From the NCBI RefSeq assembly GCF_000373245.1, contig NZ_KB890758.1:9588-73587 (forward strand): a DNA stretch of 64,000 bases, read 5' to 3'. The stretch comes from Echinicola pacifica DSM 19836. Lineage in GTDB: Bacteria; Bacteroidota; Bacteroidia; Cytophagales; Cyclobacteriaceae. Position 1 is the stretch's first letter; each line of letters begins with the position of its first letter. Under the pieces are notes generated by a model. The model saw nothing but the letters and a program-made list of their open reading frames with translations, was not told the DNA's origin and did no database searches. Both the position numbers and the translations under genes were made by a program. Below are positions 26,667 to 35,204 of the stretch, piece by piece.

Positions 26667-28394
26667 ATGCTTCTTAATCGACAAATATCATTTGTATCCT
26701 TATGCTGTTTGCTTTTCCTTCTTTCCCCTGCCCTACCCTCCTGGGCGCAGCAGGCCAAGGTATGGAATGTCGCCGAATACCAGGCGCAAGGCGATGGCAG
26801 CACCGATGATACTGAAGCTATTCAGTCCGTCATCCGCAAGGCTCAGCCTGGAGACACCGTATATATCCCCGAAGGCAAATACCGCATAAGCACCCTTGGG
26901 CTCCGATCGGGAGTTCACCTTAAAGCTGATGGACTGCTACTCCAAAACCTCCCCGATAAGGAGGAGTTTACCACCAAAAAGCAAAATTCATCCTTCCCCC
27001 TTATCCGTGGCAAGGATGTGTCTGACATTCACCTCCAGCTGAATGGCCTTTCCCAGAATGAGGCTATTTATTTGACCGGGTCAAAGAATATCCATATTGA
27101 TGACAGTAAATTTTCAGGAGACAGCACCAAGCTTCGGTCCTTTGCAGGGATACTGCTATACCAATGCGAAGAAGTGAAAATCACCAATTCGACTATTAAG
27201 AACTTTGGGACCTCAAGAGAATCGGCGGAATACTACCAGCCGGGAACAGGCATACGAATATTGGAAAGTAAAGGGGTGACGATTGAGAAATGTCTAATTT
27301 CCAAAAATGGGCAAAATGGGGTCTTTGTTCATAGCAGTCCTGACATCAGCGTTCATCACTGTACCATCATTGACAATGGCATGAGTGCCATTCAGGTGGC
27401 TTTTGGTAGTACACGCACTGAGATCGGGTATTATTTCAGTCATAATTATATGGCGAATAATGCCGGGGATGCGATCGACATCAATAATCGGGGAACAGGC
27501 AGCCCTCTCGATATAGAGGCGCTGATTGAGCATAATGAAAGTTTGGCCAATGGCTTTGTAGGTAAAGAAAGTACACCAGATGGATCAGGAATCGCCACCC
27601 TCATCAATGTATCAGGAGTACAACTAATAAAAAACACTGCGGCAAAGAACAATAGGCCCGCAGTATATTTGGAGGATTGTGGAAATATAATTATTGATGG
27701 AAATGAAGCTGATAATCAGGTGGAAATCGTAAAAAACTTGCAGCAAGTCTCCATGATTAATAATGTATTTGACCATATCACCTTCATTCATAATGTAAAA
27801 GCCGGCTATCTCTGCATCGAAAATAATGAGTTTAGAACAATCTATTTCCCCAATGGGATCACCTTAAATAAGGCCGACTTTCTCAATAATAGTTTCAGCA
27901 ATGGCAGTTTTAACCTAAACCTCAGTGGAAAGGTAAACTTCCAGGGCAACCAAATCACCAATCTCGGCAAAACCCCAACCTTCCTGATCGCCTCGGCTGC
28001 TAAAGTCACTTTGGTAAACAATGAAATAAGCAGTGAAAAGGCTCCGGGAATACTCCTAAAATCAAAAGCAAAAGGGGTGCTCCTTCAGGGAAATGTGGTC
28101 AATGCTTTGAACTATTGTATCCAGGATGAGGGAGCCACCGGTACTCGACTGATTCATAATCGGCTAGAGGTACTGCCGAGCAGCAACCGCTATTTCACCA
28201 TTCATAGTAAAAACCCCAAGCAAATGTATATGGAAGAAAATATCCATCTGGGCAAAGATGGGGTGACGGCTGTATGGATGGAGGGAAGCGGACTGGTGGA
28301 AATCTACGAGGAAAAAATCCTAGCAGGTAACGTAAGCACCAATGAGGTGAAAATCATAACCTTGAACCAAGCTAAGCCAAACGATGAAAATTAA
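26667..28394 (+). CDS. Secreted right-handed beta-helix protein (pectate-lyase-3/epimerase-like)
   Basis: A 575-residue exported protein; signal peptide 1-27 ending in SWAQ. Residues about 32-105 form the Pectate_lyase_3-type start: VAEYQAQGDGSTDDTEAIQ, then GDTVYIPEGKYRIS. The remainder is a ladder of beta-helix coils rich in Asn and Ile/Val (IHIDDSKF, VTIEKCLISKNGQNG, ISVHHCTIIDNG). This fold occurs in polysaccharide lyases, hydrolases and C5-epimerases such as AlgG. Placed inside a synthesis operon, it probably epimerises, trims or degrades the nascent polymer in the periplasm. It overlaps the next glycosyltransferase by 11 bases. The reaction type is not determined. Confidence 0.82.
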   Translation: MLLNRQISFVSLCCLLFLLSPALPSWAQQAKVWNVAEYQAQGDGSTDDTEAIQSVIRKAQPGDTVYIPEGKYRISTLGLRSGVHLKADGLLLQNLPDKEEFTTKKQNSSFPLIRGKDVSDIHLQLNGLSQNEAIYLTGSKNIHIDDSKFSGDSTKLRSFAGILLYQCEEVKITNSTIKNFGTSRESAEYYQPGTGIRILESKGVTIEKCLISKNGQNGVFVHSSPDISVHHCTIIDNGMSAIQVAFGSTRTEIGYYFSHNYMANNAGDAIDINNRGTGSPLDIEALIEHNESLANGFVGKESTPDGSGIATLINVSGVQLIKNTAAKNNRPAVYLEDCGNIIIDGNEADNQVEIVKNLQQVSMINNVFDHITFIHNVKAGYLCIENNEFRTIYFPNGITLNKADFLNNSFSNGSFNLNLSGKVNFQGNQITNLGKTPTFLIASAAKVTLVNNEISSEKAPGILLKSKAKGVLLQGNVVNALNYCIQDEGATGTRLIHNRLEVLPSSNRYFTIHSKNPKQMYMEENIHLGKDGVTAVWMEGSGLVEIYEEKILAGNVSTNEVKIITLNQAKPNDEN

Positions 28395-29304
28395 TCTCTT
28401 TATACCTACTCTCAATGCAGGCAAAACCTGGCATCAAACCTTGGAGCGCTTAGCAGAACAAACCATCCAATTTCACCGAAAAATCATCGTGGACTCTGGC
28501 TCTACCGATGGCACCTTAAAGGATCCATTAGTGGGGGATTTTGAGGTGATCTCTATTGATAAGAGGGATTTTGACCATGGGGGCACGCGTCAGATGGCGG
28601 TAGAGGCCTATCCTGATGCAGATATTTATCTTTTCATGACTCAGGACGCTATTCCTGCGAATGAGCATACGGTAAGTCGCCTCATTCAGGCATTTGTCGC
28701 TGATCCGGAGCTAGGGATGGCATATGGTCGCCAGCTGCCTCATCTCAATGCCAAAACACTGGAATCGCATGCACGCTTATTTAATTATCCCGAGGCCACC
28801 GAAATCCGAGGCCTAGCGGATGCCCCAAAGTACGGAATCAAAACCATCTCCTGCTCCAACTCCTTTGCGGCCTACCGAAAAGAGGCTTTTGAGCAAGCAG
28901 GGGGATTTCCACGGGGATTGATCTTGGGGGAGGATGTATATATCGCTGGCAAGATGCTGCTGAAAGGTTGGAAGATGGCTTATGTCGGAGAGGCAGAGGT
29001 TCATCATTCTCATGATTATACCGTAAAGGAGGAGTTTAAGCGGTACTTTGATATTGGGGTATTTCACGCCGAAAGCAGCTGGATTTTCGATCATTTCGGT
29101 CGGGCAGAAAGCCGCGGTGCTCAATATGCCAAATCCGAAATCTCCTATGCTATGCGCAAAAACCCACTTACAGTCCCCAAATCGGTAGCCTCACTTTTTG
29201 CAAAATGGCTAGGATACAAACTGGGATTGAAGCATAAAGGTCTATCTGTGGATCAAAAGCGGAAATTATCTATGCATGCCAGATTCTGGCATTCCACAGA
29301 GTGA
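28384..29304 (+). CDS. Family 2 glycosyltransferase (rhamnosyltransferase-like)
   Basis: A 306-residue GT-A enzyme. The N-terminal INLFIPTLNAGKTWHQTLERL and KIIVDSGSTDGT form the nucleotide fold, FMTQDAIP carries the metal-binding Asp, and GEDVYIAGKMLLKGW supplies the later catalytic region. The layout, including an HDYTVKEEFKRYFDIG tail, is typical of proteins annotated as rhamnosyltransferase (RfbF/WbbL-like). dTDP-rhamnose genes do occur in the neighbouring cluster (38146-40470), although that set is damaged. It overlaps the beta-helix gene by 11 bases and is the last gene of the tight operon. Confidence 0.88.
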   Translation: MKINLFIPTLNAGKTWHQTLERLAEQTIQFHRKIIVDSGSTDGTLKDPLVGDFEVISIDKRDFDHGGTRQMAVEAYPDADIYLFMTQDAIPANEHTVSRLIQAFVADPELGMAYGRQLPHLNAKTLESHARLFNYPEATEIRGLADAPKYGIKTISCSNSFAAYRKEAFEQAGGFPRGLILGEDVYIAGKMLLKGWKMAYVGEAEVHHSHDYTVKEEFKRYFDIGVFHAESSWIFDHFGRAESRGAQYAKSEISYAMRKNPLTVPKSVASLFAKWLGYKLGLKHKGLSVDQKRKLSMHARFWHSTE

Positions 29305-29441
29305 GTAAGCGTTCCTCACTTTTTGGCCAAAATAAAGTAAAAAAAGCCCTTTAAACATTATTTTGAGCCATAAACAGGGACTGGCACAAGGTTAGCTATT
29401 TACTATATGGGTTTATTAACTGAATTAAAACTGATAAAAAA

Positions 29442-30161
29442 ATGGCTAATCATAATCAAGAAATTATCTACAACAGGACTTTTCAAAATCAAACAGCAGT
29501 TCCTGATTTATTTTCTCTGTCAGACTTTATTAATAGAGACAGCCTTCAGTCTGGTATCTTTAACTGGCAGATCGACAGCAGTACAAAAGCGATGAAAAGA
29601 GCATTTGATGTTGCTTTTTCAAGTATGGTTTTACTTTTAGGAGCTCCAATTTATTTGATGCTAATCCTCATCACCAAAATGAGTTCTGCAGGACCAGTAT
29701 TTTACAAGCAAGAGCGAATTGGCGAGAATGGTAAACCATTCAATATCTATAAGTTCAGAAGTATGTTTGTGGATGCCGAGAAGAATGGTCCACAGCTAGC
29801 CTCCGGACATGATCCAAGGGTAACCAAATGGGGTGGATTTATGCGTAAAACTCACCTTGATGAGCTTCCTCAGTTTTGGAATGTGCTTAAAGGCGATATG
29901 GCCATTGTTGGTCCTAGACCTGAGAGACAGCACTTTATTGACCAGATCCTGAGTGTTTCTCCATCTTATAAAAAACTACAGGGAATCAAGCCAGGAATTA
30001 CCTCAATCGGTCAGGTATATTACGGATATGCAGAGTCTGTGCAGGAAATGGTAGAAAGAACTAAATATGACTTACTGTATCTTACTGGAGTAAGTCTTAA
30101 AACAGATGTTTATATCATCTACCAAACCGTGAAAACAATGGTTCACGGTAAAGGACAATAA
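29442..30161 (+). CDS. Initiating sugar-phosphate transferase (monotopic phosphoglycosyltransferase)
   Basis: A 239-residue enzyme of the bacterial sugar transferase family (PF02397). An N-terminal tail of about 48 residues precedes the membrane re-entrant helix (about 54-78) and the K-F-R-S-M motif. The catalytic D140-E141 (THLDELPQFW) and G-P-R-P-E at 157-161 are intact. It transfers a sugar phosphate from a nucleotide sugar to undecaprenyl phosphate and so begins the repeat unit. It lies 137 bases after the previous gene and before a strong terminator, so it may also have its own promoter. It is the only such gene I find in the window, so both clusters may depend on it. The short form lacks the large N-terminal membrane domain of WbaP. 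Confidence 0.95.
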   Translation: MANHNQEIIYNRTFQNQTAVPDLFSLSDFINRDSLQSGIFNWQIDSSTKAMKRAFDVAFSSMVLLLGAPIYLMLILITKMSSAGPVFYKQERIGENGKPFNIYKFRSMFVDAEKNGPQLASGHDPRVTKWGGFMRKTHLDELPQFWNVLKGDMAIVGPRPERQHFIDQILSVSPSYKKLQGIKPGITSIGQVYYGYAESVQEMVERTKYDLLYLTGVSLKTDVYIIYQTVKTMVHGKGQ

Positions 30162-30192
30162 TTACTACTAAACCAACCACTATACCACAGTG

Positions 30193-30222
30193 AAAGCCGG
30201 CATTCCTCAGAGTGCCGGCTTT
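30193..30222 (+). terminator. Rho-independent terminator ending the plus-strand exopolysaccharide operon
   Basis: A 10-base perfect stem (30193-30202 with 30213-30222, AAAGCCGGCA and its complement) is followed by a GCTGCTTTTT tract on plus, 32 bases after the phosphoglycosyltransferase stop. Confidence 0.92.
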
Positions 30223-30326
30223 GCTGCTTTTTAGAAGAAATTCAGAAGTATTCTTCCGCAACTAATTCCCAAAAATCACTTTCAGGGAAAGGCTATTTTA
30301 TCAAATATAGTCAGTTTAACACTAGC

Positions 30327-31898
30327 TCAATTGGCAGGTTCTGAGCTTGGAGTATAGCTCAGGGAAAAATCATAAAATTCGGCCACTCCCGATCCTTGAA
30401 CGAATAGGCCAGGTTTTACTCCCCACTGCCAAAACTCCAGAAAGTCCCCTTTTATCCTTATTACATCACCGGAGGGATGTTTTAAGGAGGTCCACCCATG
30501 GTTTGTTTTGAGGTAAAACTCCGCAATATGCCCCATCTCCACTTGTATACGAAGCTCAGTGGAAGCCCCCTCCAGTACATAATTATCCGATAAAGGGATA
30601 TTCTGATAGTCGCCTTGCAAGACTTGATATACAACGAGATTACCGGATTTCACGCCCAGTCCGAGGTTATTCGAGGCGGTTCCATACAGGCAAAGTCCCT
30701 TGAAGCTTTCCCCCTGGGTTGGTAGAGTGACGCTGATATGATAAGACGGATTCTCAGGAATAATTGCCAATACCACCGGCGAGGTGGGAGCAGCATCCAA
30801 AGCGCTAAGTTGTAGCCTTCCTTTGGAAATTTCCATCTGTGGACTGTATTCAGTTCCATTCCAGCGCCATTCTTTCTTCAGGTGATCCCCCTCAAAGGAA
30901 TCATGAAAGTCTAAAGGGGAATATGGGCTGGCGCTGGAATCTCCCTCCTTGGCTTTGAAATAAGGCCATGAGCTTTGGTCATCCCAATAAAATGGATCTA
31001 TTAATGCTGCGCGTCCCATAAATGGGAAGCCCTCTGAGGGGTAAGCATGGTAAATATAATACCATTGCTCTTCATGGGCAATAGGTGTACCGTGGCCAGG
31101 GCACTTCCAGGAGCCGTAGTCAGACATAATAGGGTTTTCTGGGAATTTTTCCCAAGGCCCCAGCATGGTCCGGGACCTTGCCACCCCAAGCTTATAATCA
31201 CATTCTCCTCCACAGCAAGCTGCCCCAGAATAGTACAAGTATAAGAAGTCATTCTTTTGAATAATCGATTGTCCTTCGATCCCACCGCGCTCCCAATTAT
31301 TGGCATCAGCAGTCAAGATGGGAAATACCTCTCCTTCCAGAGCCAGACCATTTGCACTCAGCCTGGAGCCCAAAATCTGTATAGGCTTATCAGCATCCAG
31401 TCCATATGCCTTCCAGGAAATATACAATTGGTCGTCCACCACATTGACAAAAGCATCTATACTCTCCTTGCCCCAACTGATTATCGGGCCATTATCCTCA
31501 AATCCTGCTGCTATCGAAGTGCTGGTGGCTACACCAATACGGGAAACTCCAGACTTATCCTTTGCGGTATAATAGCAAAAGAAAGTGCCGTTTCTATAAA
31601 ACAGTTCTGGAGCCCAAAAACCTGCGGAGGTCCATGAGGGAGCTTCAGGGAAAACGTAGGAAACAAGCTCCCAATGCATCAAATCCACCGATGAATATAT
31701 GGGATAAAGAGGCGCCCAGTCATTAGAGGTGCCACAGGCATAAAAAACCCCGTCCACCTCAATGACCGAAGGGTCAGGAAACTCCCCACTAATAATGGGA
31801 TTGGAAGGCAATATAGCGGCTATATTCTCTTCAGCATTTCGATTTGCGGAACAGCCCAGCAGCCACAGGACCAGTAAAAACAGTAGAGGCTTATTCAC
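30327..31898 (-). CDS. GH43-family glycoside hydrolase lipoprotein
   Basis: A 523-residue five-bladed beta-propeller glycosidase, probably arabinofuranosidase, xylosidase or galactosidase. The start is GTG at 31898, leading straight into a signal with lipobox L-L-G-C (Cys16). Candidate catalytic residues of the family are present: base D42 in EFPDPSVI, modulator D148 in IDAFVN, acid E208 in GGIEGQSI. After the propeller (to about 330) comes a C-terminal beta-sandwich of about 190 residues, as in GH43 proteins with a DUF1349-like or GH43_C2 module. It is a lone gene between the two exopolysaccharide clusters and could act on the cell's own polymer or on imported glycan. Its start lies inside one copy of a direct repeat. 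Confidence 0.9.
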   Translation of the reverse strand: MNKPLLFLLVLWLLGCSANRNAEENIAAILPSNPIISGEFPDPSVIEVDGVFYACGTSNDWAPLYPIYSSVDLMHWELVSYVFPEAPSWTSAGFWAPELFYRNGTFFCYYTAKDKSGVSRIGVATSTSIAAGFEDNGPIISWGKESIDAFVNVVDDQLYISWKAYGLDADKPIQILGSRLSANGLALEGEVFPILTADANNWERGGIEGQSIIQKNDFLYLYYSGAACCGGECDYKLGVARSRTMLGPWEKFPENPIMSDYGSWKCPGHGTPIAHEEQWYYIYHAYPSEGFPFMGRAALIDPFYWDDQSSWPYFKAKEGDSSASPYSPLDFHDSFEGDHLKKEWRWNGTEYSPQMEISKGRLQLSALDAAPTSPVVLAIIPENPSYHISVTLPTQGESFKGLCLYGTASNNLGLGVKSGNLVVYQVLQGDYQNIPLSDNYVLEGASTELRIQVEMGHIAEFYLKTNHGWTSLKHPSGDVIRIKGDFLEFWQWGVKPGLFVQGSGVAEFYDFSLSYTPSSEPAN

Positions 31899-32016
31899 AA
31901 GTTTATCGATTTGATGAGTAATATAATTAATCTTCAGCTCAATGTTTCAATGGAAACAAAAAAGCCATCCGAAGGGAATGGCTTTTATAGATGTATCAAT
32001 GGGGACGGGCTTTAGT
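31891..32016. repeat. Direct repeat copy A (flanks the acylation module)
   Basis: About 126 bases matching 35080-35204 in the same orientation. The last 39 bases are identical, the 23-base block around 31916-31938 has one difference, and the middle is diverged. It spans the GTG start of the GH43 gene, a minus-strand terminator hairpin and a TAA in the same context as the stop codon of the nucleotidyltransferase at 35200. Confidence 0.88.
31957..31986 (-). terminator. Rho-independent terminator in repeat copy A
   Basis: AAAAGCCAT (31960-31968) pairs with ATGGCTTTT (31978-31986); on minus a run of six T follows. It would end transcription from the acylation module at 34807-32426 just before the GH43 gene. 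Confidence 0.8.
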
Positions 32017-32425
32017 ATTTAATAAATAAACCTAATCTTGTGCTGTAAGGGATAAATAACTAATGTGATTTATCCTTCGTAGCCATGCGACGAACCCAGT
32101 TACCTTTATATTGGATTTTATCAGGGGAAGGATTGTAAGTGGTTTGAGAAAGTATTCAAGATCTGAAAGAAGTAGGCGATAAAAATCATTTTGCTTGTGA
32201 CTCAGAATTCTATCAAGGGAGTCCTTCAGTATTGCATATAAAAAATAGACATGTCAAGAAGCTATAATTTTTCGGATAATTCAAGTCCAAACCATCAAAC
32301 TTACTAATTGTTTTTTTTGAGAACTAGGCAGATTTAAAATTTTGGCGATTTCCAAAAATGCCAAAGCATTTGTATTAGCACCTACCTTCGTCATTTTTTT
32401 ATATGGAACGTGGTGTGTAAGTGAA
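32017..32425. other. AT-rich gene-poor stretch after the SGNH gene
   Basis: About 400 bases between repeat copy A and the SGNH gene. It contains only the short frame at 32281-32394, listed separately. It may be debris from the insertion of the acylation module. Confidence 0.5.
32281..32394 (-). CDS. Possible 37-codon ORF or gene fragment
   Basis: A minus-strand ATG-to-TGA frame encodes a protein-like sequence starting MTKVGANTNALAFLEIAKIL and ending in SLMVWT. It looks like an amphipathic helical fragment. It starts 31 bases past the SGNH stop. I do not recognise it; it could be a remnant of a gene lost when the module was inserted, or chance. Confidence 0.25.
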   Translation of the reverse strand: MTKVGANTNALAFLEIAKILNLPSSQKKQLVSLMVWT

Positions 32426-33346
32426 TTATTTTTGATTCAATATCTCAATCAGCTTTTCATTAAATAAATTAACTCCATTTTGATTCAAGTGATGTGAATC
32501 CTGAAAATGCAATGAATCATCTAAAGATATAATTTCGTTAAAATTATAATACTCTGAATACCTGCTCATTAAACTATCAAAATAGCCAGTATTTATATAA
32601 CTATCATAGTTGACTTTTGGAATTGGTGCATACACTAGGATTAATTCAATATTCTTATTTTCAACTAATTGTACTATTTCAGAGAAATTTTCAAGTTGAT
32701 AATCTAAAATAGAGATTTCCTTTTTTTCTAATTCTGATGGTTGATAAAAGCCTATTTCCTTCTCTACGTAACCGCCAGGAACATATTTATCACTCCCTTT
32801 AACTGCAGATTCAGAAAAAGATTTATTAAATCCGAATAAATCATTCATAAAAGCATAAACTAGAGTATTATATGTCTTTATATTATTGATTTTCAATGCC
32901 ATTTTCAATGATTCTGAATCATTTTTATCATTAGCAATTATATCAAGAGATGATTCAACACCGTCTAAAGTAAATATCGTTGGATAAACTTCATAAATAA
33001 CTAACTTCGGATTTAACCTTTCGAAATACCTATTAAGTAATACTTTTGTTTGAGCAGGTGTTTGAGAACTAGATCCTAAATTAAATGATTTGTATCCATT
33101 TTTTTGAAAAACCCTAGTATCAAAACCCCTATATGCATGAGAAGATCCTAAAAATAAAATATCTACATCTCCATAATTTTTAACCTCAGAGAGTCTTGAG
33201 TACAAATGTCCCTGTGAGCCTAAATGATAACTTATAGTTGGTTTAAATATTGTAGGCGCGTAACGCCCCCACAAAAATAGCAATGTCAAATAAAATAGGG
33301 ATGTAAATAAAATAAATAAAATAGTATTGGAAATGTATTTTTTCAT
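32426..33346 (-). CDS. SGNH/AlgX-like acetylesterase-transferase, membrane anchored
   Basis: A 306-residue protein with one N-terminal membrane helix (about 8-27) and an extracytoplasmic domain. The nucleophile motif is L-F-L-G-S-S-H (Ser69 or Ser68, His70), and the C-terminal D-x-x-H pair is in QDSHHLNQNG, the arrangement of SGNH hydrolases such as AlgX/AlgJ and PatB. The partner MBOAT gene lies nine bases upstream. The two probably transfer an acyl group, usually acetyl, across the membrane and onto a polysaccharide. The gene is strikingly AT-rich compared with the cluster at 19-30 kb. The exact nucleophile assignment is inferred. Confidence 0.78.
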   Translation of the reverse strand: MKKYISNTILFILFTSLFYLTLLFLWGRYAPTIFKPTISYHLGSQGHLYSRLSEVKNYGDVDILFLGSSHAYRGFDTRVFQKNGYKSFNLGSSSQTPAQTKVLLNRYFERLNPKLVIYEVYPTIFTLDGVESSLDIIANDKNDSESLKMALKINNIKTYNTLVYAFMNDLFGFNKSFSESAVKGSDKYVPGGYVEKEIGFYQPSELEKKEISILDYQLENFSEIVQLVENKNIELILVYAPIPKVNYDSYINTGYFDSLMSRYSEYYNFNEIISLDDSLHFQDSHHLNQNGVNLFNEKLIEILNQK

Positions 33347-33355
33347 TGCTAATCC

Positions 33356-34807
33356 TTAAAATTGAAAATAGATAAAAGGGGATTCAACAGAGGGCATAAA
33401 CATTCCTATTGCAAAAATAATTAATGAATAAAATGTCCATCTTAATGATCTATGCCATCTTTGCCCGATGTGCGAAATGGCAAAATGTCCTTCTCTTCCT
33501 TTCCACTCAACTAAGACAAAAATTGCAATAAGAATTATCGTCATTAAGGCTCTTGACATATCAGTAAATTTAGGTATTGAAAAAATAGAAGGTGATAATA
33601 TTTCAGAAATGTAACTTATTGCATGTCCCATATTTTCGGCTCTAAAAAATATCCAGGCAAAAACAGTTAAGCCAAAGGTTATCAACATAAAAGAGAATTC
33701 TTTTATACTCGGAAAGAACTTGCCTTGAGCAATTGTTTCTAAGTTATTTCTATTATTATTGGTCAATAAAAGTGGTAAGAAATAAATTGCGTTTAATATT
33801 CCCCAAACAATATATGTCCAATTGGCGCCATGCCAAAACCCACTTACTATAAAAATGATGAAAGTATTCCTAACTTTCATCCATGTACCACCTCGACTTC
33901 CACCTAACGGAATATATAAATAATCTCGAAACCATGTAGATAATGAAATATGCCAGCGTCTCCAAAATTCAGCTATGTCTCTTGAAAAATATGGGAAGTT
34001 GAAGTTTTGCATTAAGTCAAATCCAAAAAGCCGTGATGTCCCAATTGCTATATCAGAATAGCCTGAAAAATCACCATAGATTTGAAAAGTGAAAAATATG
34101 GCGCCAAGAACCAATGTACTTCCGTTTAGCTCAGCTGAATTATTGAATATTTGGTTTGCAAATTCTGCACAATTGTCTGCTATAACAATTTTCTTAAATA
34201 GGCCCCAAAGTATTTGTCGCATTCCATCTACTGCTTTGGAATATTCAAAAGTGCGCTTTTTATAAAATTGTGGAAGTAAATGGGTTGCTCTTTCAATAGG
34301 CCCGGCAACTAATTGAGGAAAGAAACTAACAAATGCAGAAAAAGCTATGAAGTCTTTGGTTGGTTCTAGTTTCCTTTTATATACATCAATTGAATAACTT
34401 AAAGTTTGAAAAGTATAGAAGCTAATACCCACTGGTAAAATAATATTCAAGGAACTGGCCTTTATTTCAGTTCCAAAAAACGAAAAGGCAGTAACAAAAT
34501 TATCAAGAAAGAAGTTATAATATTTGAAAAATCCCAAAAATCCAAGATTAACCAAGATACTTGCCCAAAGTAAAATTTTTCTTCTATTTTGATTTTCTTC
34601 TACACTAAGTTTTCGACCGATAGTGTAATCAACAAGAGTACTAAATAAAATCAGTGATAAAAATCTCCAATCCCACCATCCGTAAAACAAATAACTCGCT
34701 GCGACAATAAGCAAGTTTTGCAGTCTTAGGCTTTTATTTGTTACAAACCAATAAAGTATAAAAACTATCGGCAAGAAAATTGCAAAGTCAATTGAGTTAA
34801 ACAGCAT
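33356..34807 (-). CDS. MBOAT-family O-acyltransferase (AlgI/DltB-like)
   Basis: A 483-residue polytopic membrane protein. The start MLFNSIDFAIFLPIVFILYW and the FYGWWDWRF segment are hallmarks of AlgI-type proteins. The conserved region FWRRWHISLSTWFRDYLYIPLG contains H286, and the active-site His is H326 in GFWHGANW. It takes acyl groups from the cytoplasm to the periplasmic side for polysaccharide O-acylation. Paired with the SGNH protein downstream, it forms a two-gene minus-strand module ending at terminator copy A. The module is AT-rich and lies between direct repeats, consistent with separate acquisition. Confidence 0.95.
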   Translation of the reverse strand: MLFNSIDFAIFLPIVFILYWFVTNKSLRLQNLLIVAASYLFYGWWDWRFLSLILFSTLVDYTIGRKLSVEENQNRRKILLWASILVNLGFLGFFKYYNFFLDNFVTAFSFFGTEIKASSLNIILPVGISFYTFQTLSYSIDVYKRKLEPTKDFIAFSAFVSFFPQLVAGPIERATHLLPQFYKKRTFEYSKAVDGMRQILWGLFKKIVIADNCAEFANQIFNNSAELNGSTLVLGAIFFTFQIYGDFSGYSDIAIGTSRLFGFDLMQNFNFPYFSRDIAEFWRRWHISLSTWFRDYLYIPLGGSRGGTWMKVRNTFIIFIVSGFWHGANWTYIVWGILNAIYFLPLLLTNNNRNNLETIAQGKFFPSIKEFSFMLITFGLTVFAWIFFRAENMGHAISYISEILSPSIFSIPKFTDMSRALMTIILIAIFVLVEWKGREGHFAISHIGQRWHRSLRWTFYSLIIFAIGMFMPSVESPFIYFQF

Positions 34808-35079
34808 TCTTTATTTTTAAACTTAATTGTTGATTTTGATTACAATTGTTTTCATAGCAAAGAGCATATTGATCAAACAATGCTTTCTATGTTTGATTTT
34901 AGTTACAATGAAACCTCATATACCTGTATAGCAAAATTAAAGATTTTGTAGCCATGATTGGGGAATACAAATCTAAGGTACCATGAAGTATTAAATCTAA
35001 GCGAGTATTGTAATTAGTGTCTTTATTTTAATTAATTAATAATTTCAATAATTCGAAAATTGGAGAGTGAAAATCAGTA
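34808..35079. other. Leader region of the acylation module
   Basis: An AT-rich region upstream of the MBOAT start. It must contain its promoter if the upstream terminator in repeat copy B is effective. I see no gene and no clear promoter motif. Confidence 0.5.
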
Positions 35080-35204
35080 TTATTCACAGGCATATCCTAT
35101 AAGTGAGTAATACAATTAATCTTCAGTTTATTCTAAATACGCATCCAAAAAGCCATCCGAAGGAGATGGCTTTTATAGATGTATCAATGGGGACGGGCTT
35201 TAGT
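35080..35204. repeat. Direct repeat copy B
   Basis: About 125 bases matching 31891-32016. It covers a GTGAATAA remnant equivalent to the GH43 start, the terminator hairpin and the stop codon of the nucleotidyltransferase at 35200. This arrangement suggests the ancestral order was nucleotidyltransferase, terminator, GH43. Confidence 0.88.
35148..35174 (-). terminator. Rho-independent terminator in repeat copy B
   Basis: A 10-base stem AAAAGCCATC/GATGGCTTTT (35148-35157 with 35165-35174) with a short loop and trailing T on minus. It lies 26 bases past the stop of the nucleotidyltransferase and ends the large minus-strand cluster. Confidence 0.8.

Noticed and set aside
31891-35204. Composite transposon
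   Set aside because: The direct repeats are only about 125 bases, contain host intergenic sequence and terminators, have no terminal inverted repeats, and no transposase lies between them.
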